In this document: in pieces, positions 1 to 4,850 of the stretch | How positions within the stretch are numbered: the first letter of the stretch is position 1 | Layout: every line of letters begins with the position of its first letter | DNA from: Candidatus Bathyarchaeota archaeon | GTDB lineage: Archaea > Thermoproteota > Bathyarchaeia > TCS64 | DNA length: 6,025 bases | Assembly (NCBI GenBank): GCA_014730055.1 | Contig: WJIV01000101.1 | Span: 1 to 6,025 of the forward strand | Reading direction: 5' to 3' | Translations under genes and position numbers: made by a program | Notes under the pieces: generated by a model | What the model was told of the DNA's origin: nothing | The model's input: only the letters and a program-made list of their open reading frames with translations | Database searches by the model: none

Positions 1-957
1 AAGCTGCGATGCATTCTTCTCCATAAACCGGGTGAGGAGTTCAACCAGATAGGTAGACCGACGCCATGGGAGCCTCATGGTACAAGCCTTGCTCACTGGA
101 GAATGGCGGAGAAGATTCCTCTTGATGAGCTGGTCGAGGATCACCATAACCTCGTGGACGCTTACAAAGCGGAAGGAATAGAGGTTGTGATAAGGAAACC
201 GGATCCAAACGACCCCCCATACCAGGTAAAATCCATCTACACTGACGATGTATGCCACCCAGCTGCTTACGGCCAGGTCATTCTCAGGATGTACGACAAT
301 ATACGAAAAGGGGAGGAGCTTCCAACCTATCAGACCCTTGCAGAAGAGGGTTGTCCTGTAGTGGGTATGATCATGAACCACGGAATGGCGGAGGGAGGAA
401 GCATCGGCTGGCTGGACGAGAAGCACCTAATAATAGGTGTTCACTTCCCGAGGACCAACACACAGGACCCGGAGGTATGGAGAGCAAACGAGTCAGGGCA
501 CATCCAGTTCGCTAACATAGTGAAACTTCAGGACCCAGAGGTTGATGTCAGGATACAGCCAGGGTATGGAAGCAGGATCGGTGCTAGCCACTATTCCCTG
601 GTTGATAGGCACACCTCGGTACAGGATCCCCAGATGCTCGATCCTTACCTCAGAAAATGGATGAAGAAGGAGATGAACTGGGAGTTCATCAACCCGCCGG
701 ATGAGGTATGCGTCAAAGTTCAGACCCATGATCCCAGAATACCTTACATCAAGCGCCCCCCAAACACCGGAGTTGTCCTTGAGCCAAGGAAAATAATTGT
801 CAACGAGGGAAATCCAAAGGCTACGAAGTGGTTTGAGTCCATAGGCATAGAGGTTATCGAGGTCGACGTTGGAACCCTTGTTAGACCGAGAAACAGCGGA
901 AGCATACACTGCACCGCTGGCTCACTGATCCGGGATCCCGAGCCTAAAAGTTACTAA
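1..957 (+). CDS. Amidinotransferase / dimethylarginine dimethylaminohydrolase (DDAH)-family protein, 5' end missing
   Basis: Frame 1 is open from the first base, and the 34 residues before the first ATG (103) include the family-like N-terminal strand LRCILLHKPG. The gene therefore begins outside the window and 103 is not its start. 318 residues are visible, probably lacking 10-20. The fold is the guanidino-modifying pentein superfamily (arginine deiminase, DDAH, glycine amidinotransferase), whose members attack the guanidinium carbon of arginine-like substrates through a Cys thiolate. In window numbering I see a YTDD strand at 80-83 in the place of the family FTRD motif, EGGS at 131-134 in the place of EGGD, a probable catalytic His197 (SHYSLVD) and the nucleophile Cys304 in GSIHCTAG near the C terminus. 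Catalytic Cys, His and Glu positions are retained, so an enzyme is likely. The Asp positions after EGG and two after His are both Ser, so the substrate and reaction (hydrolase or transferase) cannot be named. It has no signal peptide or membrane segment in the visible part and is probably cytosolic. It ends just before a T-run and does not share an operon with the next gene. Confidence 0.8.
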   Translation, partial: KLRCILLHKPGEEFNQIGRPTPWEPHGTSLAHWRMAEKIPLDELVEDHHNLVDAYKAEGIEVVIRKPDPNDPPYQVKSIYTDDVCHPAAYGQVILRMYDNIRKGEELPTYQTLAEEGCPVVGMIMNHGMAEGGSIGWLDEKHLIIGVHFPRTNTQDPEVWRANESGHIQFANIVKLQDPEVDVRIQPGYGSRIGASHYSLVDRHTSVQDPQMLDPYLRKWMKKEMNWEFINPPDEVCVKVQTHDPRIPYIKRPPNTGVVLEPRKIIVNEGNPKATKWFESIGIEVIEVDVGTLVRPRNSGSIHCTAGSLIRDPEPKSY

Positions 958-963
958 TTTTTT
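958..963 (+). terminator. Oligo-T stretch after the amidinotransferase-family gene
   Basis: Six T residues begin immediately after the TAA stop. Archaeal RNA polymerase commonly terminates at U-runs without a hairpin, and a new promoter-like box follows within 25 bases. A termination role is plausible but rests only on base composition. Confidence 0.4.
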
Positions 964-980
964 CCCAAAAATACCCTACG

Positions 981-988
981 TTTAAAAG
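981..988 (+). promoter_or_regulatory. TATA-box-like promoter element for the cold-shock gene
   Basis: TTTAAAAG matches the archaeal TATA consensus. Archaeal transcription usually starts about 25 bases downstream of the box, predicting a start near 1005-1012 and a leader of roughly 135-145 nt before the GTG at 1148. That is long for an archaeon. A second A/T box, TATAATTA (997-1004), could give a start some 15 bases later. Confidence 0.5.
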
Positions 989-1028
989 GAATCAAGTATA
1001 ATTAGCACACAGTCGGAGTAGGATTATT

Positions 1029-1128
1029 GTCGAAGTAGAGGCGGAAACGCCAACAGGCGAGATTAGAAGTGAAGTTTCTTCATGAAATTATTCAAGCCGG
1101 GAAATGAAGACAATTTTTCGACGCCTGT
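1029..1128 (+). promoter_or_regulatory. Structured 5' leader of the cold-shock gene (possible RNA thermoswitch)
   Basis: Three pairings can be read in the leader. GGCG (1040-1043) and CGCC (1048-1051) flank a GAAA loop and make a perfect GNRA-tetraloop hairpin. GTCGAA (1029-1034) is the exact reverse complement of TTCGAC (1117-1122). ACAGGCG (1053-1059) is the exact reverse complement of CGCCTGT (1122-1128). The second and third cannot form together in a nested fold because they cross and share base 1122. The last helix ends only 6 bases before the ribosome binding site. Bacterial cspA mRNAs carry long leaders that refold with temperature; transferring that role here is inference. A 6-base match is expected by chance in a leader this long, and a 7-base one is not rare. 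If the protein really began at 1082, part of this stretch would be coding. Confidence 0.35.
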
Positions 1129-1134
1129 AGAATC

Positions 1135-1142
1135 GGAGGTGA
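1135..1142 (+). promoter_or_regulatory. Strong ribosome binding site that fixes the cold-shock gene start
   Basis: GGAGGTGA is an uninterrupted 8-base match to the complement of the archaeal/bacterial 16S rRNA 3' end. It lies 5 bases before the GTG at 1148. No comparable site precedes the upstream in-frame ATG at 1082, so this element decides the start codon. Confidence 0.75.
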
Positions 1143-1147
1143 AACGT

Positions 1148-1345
1148 GTGAAAGGAACAGTCAAGAGATGGTTGGACCAGAAGGGTTATGGATTCGTACA
1201 GCCAGAGGAAGGCGAAGACGATATCTTCGTACACTACTCAGAGATCCAGAACAGCTACGCTCTAAAAGAAGGCCAAGAAGTAGAGTTTGATGTTGAAACA
1301 ACACCAAAAGGCCCAAGAGCAGTCAACCTAAAAGTAGTCGAGTAA
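1148..1345 (+). CDS. Cold-shock domain protein (CspA family), GTG start
   Basis: This encodes a 65-residue single cold-shock domain: a five-strand OB-fold that binds single-stranded RNA/DNA and is thought to melt mRNA structure. Both nucleic-acid-binding motifs are intact: RNP1 as KGYGFVQP at about residues 12-19 and RNP2 as DIFVHYSEI at about 26-34. The domain starts with the classic (M)KGTVKRW strand. The frame extends back to an ATG at 1082 (87 residues), but the extra 22 residues match nothing in the family. The GTG start gives the usual CspA length and has an excellent ribosome binding site. The gene is transcribed alone, with its own promoter-like box and long leader upstream and T-runs after it. 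The leader structures suggest post-transcriptional, possibly temperature-dependent, control, which is inference. The family is certain; the start is very likely. Confidence 0.93.
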   Translation: MKGTVKRWLDQKGYGFVQPEEGEDDIFVHYSEIQNSYALKEGQEVEFDVETTPKGPRAVNLKVVE

Positions 1346-1376
1346 GACTATCAATAGGACAGCCAATCTTTCTCAA

Positions 1377-1393
1377 TTTTTGAAATTTTTTTT
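1377..1393 (+). terminator. Double T-run terminator after the cold-shock gene
   Basis: T5 (1377-1381) and T8 (1386-1393) are separated by GAAA, about 30-50 bases past the TAA stop and ahead of a convergent gene on the other strand. This suits archaeal U-run termination of the plus-strand transcript. No GC-rich hairpin precedes it. I see no comparably strong T-run for the minus-strand gene in this gap. Confidence 0.55.
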
Positions 1394-1415
1394 GAAACAG
1401 GATTTTATTAAAGAA

Positions 1416-2099
1416 TTACTCGATTAGTGGAAGTATTTCTTCACGCACGAACTCTACGAACTCCTCCTCTGTGCTCTTGCTGAAGTTAGTGACAACAGAA
1501 TTCCGTGTTACTCCAACAGTGTAGCCACTCTTCTGACTTGTGAAGACGACGTACCATATCATACCGTGATCAATGTAGTCCCTGTATTGTCCGGTATCTG
1601 CCAGACCCTCACCACTGAGGCACAACTTGTTTACTCCGGGGAGGTCCATATTATCAAACCAAATTAGGTTTGTGCTCTGAGGGTTTGACTCGTGAAGCTT
1701 CTGAAGCGTCTCGCTTGTTATCCGACTCTCTCTAACATCAACGTTGAGGATCTCACCAATTTTTACGGCAATATTATTGCTCAGAAGCTTTTTTACACCT
1801 CTTGCAGTGCTTGGAGCCATTACAATCAGGAAATCTCTTTCATCTTCTTTTACTGTCCAGAAAGGTGCCTCCTCAGTGGTAGCATTTGTAATCACTTGGC
1901 GTCTATATGTAATCTCACGGAGAAAGTCCTTAGCGAATACTCCATGAATCATATCCTCCTGTTGCTCAAGATCTAGGATCCTTGTCAGGAGCTCCATTTC
2001 CTCTCCCTCGACTGGCTCAGCTTCCTGGAAACCAGTTAATCTCTCCCTGGGGTCCCCTTCCAATCCACGTATTTCAAAAACCTTTACGGGTAAAACCAT
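1416..2099 (-). CDS. Hypothetical acidic protein, 227 residues, not recognised
   Basis: I do not recognise this family. The protein is soluble-looking, with no signal peptide or membrane segment, and acidic (about 40 Asp/Glu against 24 Lys/Arg). It appears to have three parts. An N-terminal segment (about 1-60) is rich in Glu. A middle alpha/beta region (about 60-135) has a strand DFLIVMAPS followed by the helix ARGVKKLLSNN. A C-terminal part (about 140-227) has strands IWYVVFTSQ and GYTVGVTRN and ends in a Glu-rich helix. No catalytic or metal motif stands out, and there is only one Cys (160). The ATG at 2099 is preceded by a TATA-like box at the distance expected for a very short leader, which supports that start. 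The gene faces the cold-shock gene tail to tail and diverges from the epimerase gene, so it appears to be its own transcription unit. That it is a real gene follows from its length, its own promoter and tight fit between neighbours. Confidence 0.8.
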   Translation of the reverse strand: MVLPVKVFEIRGLEGDPRERLTGFQEAEPVEGEEMELLTRILDLEQQEDMIHGVFAKDFLREITYRRQVITNATTEEAPFWTVKEDERDFLIVMAPSTARGVKKLLSNNIAVKIGEILNVDVRESRITSETLQKLHESNPQSTNLIWFDNMDLPGVNKLCLSGEGLADTGQYRDYIDHGMIWYVVFTSQKSGYTVGVTRNSVVTNFSKSTEEEFVEFVREEILPLIE

Positions 2100-2130
2100 C
2101 TAATCACGTAACTAGTAGATAATCCAGGAC

Positions 2131-2137
2131 ATAAAAA
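2131..2137 (-). promoter_or_regulatory. TATA-like box for the minus-strand hypothetical gene
   Basis: Read on the minus strand this is TTTTTAT. A start about 25 bases downstream would fall near 2108, leaving a leader of about 10 nt before the ATG at 2099. Nearly leaderless mRNAs are common in archaea. Confidence 0.45.
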
Positions 2138-2181
2138 CCCGCCATATGCTGATAAAGTGGTTCAGAGTAAGCTAAAACGTC

Positions 2182-2193
2182 TTTAGTATTATA
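2182..2193 (+). promoter_or_regulatory. TATA-like box for the epimerase operon
   Basis: The A/T stretch TTTAGTATTATA lies about 35-40 bases before the ATG at 2225. It predicts transcription starting about 10-15 bases before that codon. It lies back to back with the minus-strand box at 2131-2137, so the 125-bp gap is a divergent promoter region. I see no clear operator palindrome. Confidence 0.45.
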
Positions 2194-2224
2194 TTTCTAT
2201 TCGTGGTAATAATCATGGAAAGGT

Positions 2225-3073
2225 ATGAAAATTCTGGTAACAGGAGGAGCCGGCAGACTCGGTCAGAGGGTTATCAAACTTCTATCCGAGAAGGGTTATT
2301 CAGTCGTTGCTTTCGACCTCCCCCAGGTCAACTGGGATCCGTTATTAAGCATTGAAAATGTTGAGACCTACCAGGGAGACATTACAAGTAGGGATGATGC
2401 ATCTGAAGCGGTCAAAGAGGTTGAGGGCATAATCCACCTCGCTGCAGTTCTCCCTCCCATGAGCGAACGGGATAAGGAGCTGACAGAAAGAGTAAATGTG
2501 GAGGGAACCAGTAACCTGATTGCCGCCTCTGCTGAAAATGCAAAGATCTTACTTGCATCATCGATTTCGGTATACGGTATTACAGAGAAAGAATCCCCAC
2601 CTATCAAGGAAGACCACCCGCTGGCTCCGCATAATAACTATTCTAGATCAAAGATTGAGGCTGAGAGAATTGTTAAGGATTCAGGGAACCCTTACATGAT
2701 CCTGAGAATTGCACCTGTTAGTGTTGTAGATCTTGTTGAACTGCCCAATGTCGTTCCCTACAGGTCAAATCAGAGAGTGGAGTTCGTCCTTGATGAAGAC
2801 GCGGCTGTAGCTATTGTTAACGGGATCGACTGGGATAAAGATGAGGTGTTCAATATAGCAGGTGGGAAAACATGGCAGATGAGGGGAGAGCATTATATTG
2901 ATAGATTCTATGATGCTCTTGGCGTTGAGGTAGATCCTGTTTACTCTGAAAATTATACCGCAGTGGACTGGTACGACTCCAGTAAGAGCAGGGTATTAAG
3001 CTACCAGGAGACAAGTTTTATGGAGTTCGAGGGGAAACTAGTGGCATTGGCAGAGGAGATGGGGCTGAGATGA
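2225..3073 (+). CDS. NAD-dependent epimerase/dehydratase (extended SDR family)
   Basis: This is a Rossmann-fold nucleotide-sugar epimerase/dehydratase-like oxidoreductase of 282 residues. The N-terminal dinucleotide site TGGAGRLG (6-13) has the GxxGxxG spacing of extended SDRs. Asp31 at the end of strand 2 favours NAD over NADP. GDI (51-53) should contact the adenine side. HLAA (71-74) follows strand 4, the Ser of ASSISVYG (111-118) is the catalytic Ser position, and Tyr139-x-x-x-Lys143 (YSRSK) is the catalytic pair. LRIAPV (160-165) begins the substrate-binding half. All core residues are present, so it should be active, but the C-terminal half does not reveal the substrate. At 282 residues it is shorter than typical UDP-glucose 4-epimerases (about 310-340). 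The ATG at 2225 opens directly on the first strand; the ATG at 2215 is in another frame. It overlaps the next gene by 4 bases, implying translational coupling. No sugar-pathway neighbours are visible. Confidence 0.9.
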   Translation: MKILVTGGAGRLGQRVIKLLSEKGYSVVAFDLPQVNWDPLLSIENVETYQGDITSRDDASEAVKEVEGIIHLAAVLPPMSERDKELTERVNVEGTSNLIAASAENAKILLASSISVYGITEKESPPIKEDHPLAPHNNYSRSKIEAERIVKDSGNPYMILRIAPVSVVDLVELPNVVPYRSNQRVEFVLDEDAAVAIVNGIDWDKDEVFNIAGGKTWQMRGEHYIDRFYDALGVEVDPVYSENYTAVDWYDSSKSRVLSYQETSFMEFEGKLVALAEEMGLR

Positions 3074-3369
3074 GTGAATACATGGAGTCGGCAATAGAAA
3101 AGCTTGAGAAAATCGCGGATAAGGTTGAGGATGAGGAGATTAAGCAGAGAATAATCAAGGTAAATGAAACATTATCCCAGAACAGGAAGAAGATCTGGCT
3201 CAGGACGAAGACAGGGAAGCCCATGGCTGAGGGCATCCTGAAATACTCAGATAATCTCGTTATCTCGATAAATGACCAGTCTGAGATTGAGGAACCTCTA
3301 GCGGAGCTTGAAGCTAAGGTGAAGGAAATAGAGGAAGAAAGCCGCAGGCGTAGCATGGTCGTAACCTAG
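3070..3369 (+). CDS. Small hypothetical protein, helix-strand-helix, coupled to the epimerase
   Basis: I do not recognise this 99-residue protein. Residues 3-40 form a charged amphipathic helix with heptad-like hydrophobics (IEKLEKIADKV), then a short beta core at about 42-68 (KIWLRTKTGK, NLVISIND). A second Glu/Lys-rich helix follows at 71-95 (LAELEAKVKEIEEE), ending in a basic SRRRS patch. A coiled-coil hairpin or a dimer flanking a small sheet is plausible, perhaps as a partner or scaffold protein; this is inference from sequence pattern. There are no Cys or metal motifs and no membrane segment. Its ATG shares bases with the epimerase TGA stop, and GAGGAGAT (3053-3060) lies 9 bases upstream as a good ribosome binding site. 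It is therefore almost certainly co-translated with the epimerase. The separate promoter of the next gene closes the operon here. Confidence 0.8.
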   Translation: MSEYMESAIEKLEKIADKVEDEEIKQRIIKVNETLSQNRKKIWLRTKTGKPMAEGILKYSDNLVISINDQSEIEEPLAELEAKVKEIEEESRRRSMVVT

Positions 3370-3375
3370 TACAGG

Positions 3376-3384
3376 TTTTAAATA
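3376..3384 (+). promoter_or_regulatory. TATA box for the DUF362 gene
   Basis: TTTTAAATA is a near-ideal archaeal TATA box. A start about 25 bases downstream, near 3405, leaves a leader of about 20 nt. That leader contains GGAG (3414-3417), 8 bases before the ATG at 3426. This separates the gene from the epimerase operon. Confidence 0.6.
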
Positions 3385-3425
3385 CGCATTAGCCTAAATT
3401 ACTACCAGTTTCTGGAGAATATACC

Positions 3426-4763
3426 ATGAAGAGTAAAGTTTACTTCATGGACGACCGGTACGCCGGGTTACCAACTAGCATACCAGCCAAGGCTCAGCAG
3501 CTGTTCGATCACGCAGAGCTTTACTCATGCTTTGACCCCGGGGATACAGTCGCCATTAAGTGCCACATGGGCGAGTGGAACAACTCAGCCTACCTCAGGC
3601 CCATCCTCATAAGGGTTATAGTCGACAAGATTAAAGAGCACGGGGGAAAACCCTTCGTCACCGACACTACGACAGCTCCGTACTACTTCTACGGGGGCCG
3701 AAGCACGGCTGACATGCACCTCGAGACGGTCGCACGTAACGGGTTCACGCCGCAGAGTATGGATTGCCCGATAATCATTAGTGACGGTCTATACGGAACA
3801 GATGATGTAAAAGTAGAGATTCCTGACGGGCTATTACTAAAAGAGGCTTTCCTGGCCAAAGGCGTAGCGGAGGCCGATGCCATGATAGTTGTTAGTCACT
3901 TCAAAGGCCACGGCTCAGGGGTTTATGGTGGCAGCATCAAGAACGTTGGAATAGGGTGCAGCAGTAAACGGGGCAAGATAAACGTGCACCTCTGCAATCA
4001 CCCGGTAGTAGGTTGGAAGTATTGGAGCTTTGATGGAGAGAACTGTATAGGAGAAGAGTGCCCCGACGCCACCCTGTGCAACAACCTCTGCCCGGCAGGT
4101 GCCTTGAAGATCAAGGAAGACCATGCTGAGTGGGATCATGAGAAATGTATCGGCTGCTTTGGCCATCAGAGACCCCTATTCAGGTGCGAGCTATGGGGAA
4201 GAGAGAGATTTGATGACTGGAGAAACTGGTTCCTAGTTGCAATGGGTGACGCGGCTACTGCCTATACCAGGCATATAGGTCAAGAGAATATTGGTTACCT
4301 TACTTATGCTATAGACGTTGCACCCGCATGTGACTGTGTCCCTGGCTCCGATCGGGCGGTTATTCCTAACCTGGGGGTAATGGCCTCCAGAGATATGGTG
4401 GCCATTGATATGGCCGGGCTTGATATGTCAGTGGATTCCCATGGTATACCCGGCTCGATGGCAGAGTACTTAGAGGTAATGGACTCCGGAGTGGAAAAGT
4501 TCACAAAAATCGTTGGAATGAGCCAGTGGATCACAGCAAATACCTGTAGCAAACTTGGCTCAGGCTCAAAAGATTACGAGCTCATAAAGCCCGAGATCTC
4601 AGAGGATGAAGCAGCTTTCGCTCATCCCTCCTTCAGCCCCGAGAGACCCTCAGGTTATTACCTCGGCAAGGTTATGGAGAAGGCCAACTCTTGGGCACCC
4701 CCAGATGGATTCAAGTATAACAGCAAACCCAGAATCGCTATTGAGGACCTGAGCGACAGGTAA
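3426..4763 (+). CDS. DUF362-family protein with internal ferredoxin-like Fe-S insert
   Basis: This 445-residue protein has the DUF362 layout. The N-terminal half contains the conserved strand VAIKCHMGEW (42-51) and then FVTDTTT (77-83). A SHFKGHG segment (157-163) follows, with GGSIKNVGIGC (168-178). A cysteine-rich insert spans 207-254, and a C-terminal half carries the family signature ACDC (301-304), followed by PNLGVMAS (314-321) and VAIDMAGLD (325-333). The insert has Cys207, 212, 218, 222-Pro, then Cys241-x-x-Cys244 and Cys254. This resembles a ferredoxin domain but the spacing is not the standard CxxCxxCxxxCP. It probably binds at least one Fe-S cluster and is cytosolic, with no signal peptide. 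The exact reaction of DUF362 proteins is not known to me; a redox role or one in Fe-S or cofactor assembly is inference. The ATG is well supported by the ribosome binding site and TATA box. It looks monocistronic: the next gene starts 87 bases later behind its own promoter-like box. Confidence 0.87.
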   Translation: MKSKVYFMDDRYAGLPTSIPAKAQQLFDHAELYSCFDPGDTVAIKCHMGEWNNSAYLRPILIRVIVDKIKEHGGKPFVTDTTTAPYYFYGGRSTADMHLETVARNGFTPQSMDCPIIISDGLYGTDDVKVEIPDGLLLKEAFLAKGVAEADAMIVVSHFKGHGSGVYGGSIKNVGIGCSSKRGKINVHLCNHPVVGWKYWSFDGENCIGEECPDATLCNNLCPAGALKIKEDHAEWDHEKCIGCFGHQRPLFRCELWGRERFDDWRNWFLVAMGDAATAYTRHIGQENIGYLTYAIDVAPACDCVPGSDRAVIPNLGVMASRDMVAIDMAGLDMSVDSHGIPGSMAEYLEVMDSGVEKFTKIVGMSQWITANTCSKLGSGSKDYELIKPEISEDEAAFAHPSFSPERPSGYYLGKVMEKANSWAPPDGFKYNSKPRIAIEDLSDR

Positions 4764-4812
4764 ACTCAATATCAAAGTCTTTACCAGTGTCAACAGCATT
4801 TGATCGAAGACC

Positions 4813-4820
4813 TTTATTAG
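4813..4820 (+). promoter_or_regulatory. TATA-like box for the GTPase gene
   Basis: TTTATTAG lies about 31 bases before the ATG at 4851, predicting a leader of about 10 nt. GAGG (4841-4844), 6 bases before the ATG, could serve as a weak ribosome binding site. The other A/T stretch in this gap (4831-4839, ATTATAAAA) is too near the ATG to be the main box for this start. Confidence 0.4.
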
Positions 4821-4850
4821 CTTTCAATCAATTATAAAACGAGGCATACA

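Noticed and set aside
103..105. ATG at 103 as the start of the amidinotransferase-family gene
   Set aside because: The frame stays open to base 1 and the residues before this Met match the family's first strand, so the gene is truncated by the window edge, not started here.
493..909. Open minus-strand frame of 138 residues
   Set aside because: It lies wholly antisense within the amidinotransferase-family gene, which has clear motifs on the plus strand. Its product has no recognisable motif or ribosome binding site.
1079..1086. TTCATGAA palindrome around the upstream ATG of the cold-shock gene
   Set aside because: An 8-base palindrome is too short and has no second copy nearby to support an operator.
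1692..1976. Plus-strand frame of 94 residues inside the minus-strand hypothetical gene
   Set aside because: Cys-, Ser- and Leu-rich shadow translation with no promoter or ribosome binding site. The minus-strand frame is longer and has a promoter in place.
3018..3356. Minus-strand frame of 112 residues, Ser/Leu/Ile/Phe-rich, membrane-like
   Set aside because: This is the typical antisense image of a Glu/Lys-rich coiled-coil gene. The plus-strand gene is supported by the 4-base overlap with the epimerase.
4771..4811. Inverted repeats between the DUF362 and GTPase genes (ATCAAA/TTTGAT at 4771-4776 and 4799-4804; GTCTT/AAGAC at 4777-4781 and 4807-4811)
   Set aside because: The arms are 5-6 bp with loops over 20 nt, and no T-run follows directly. 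Chance matches of this size are expected, so I do not call a terminator or operator.
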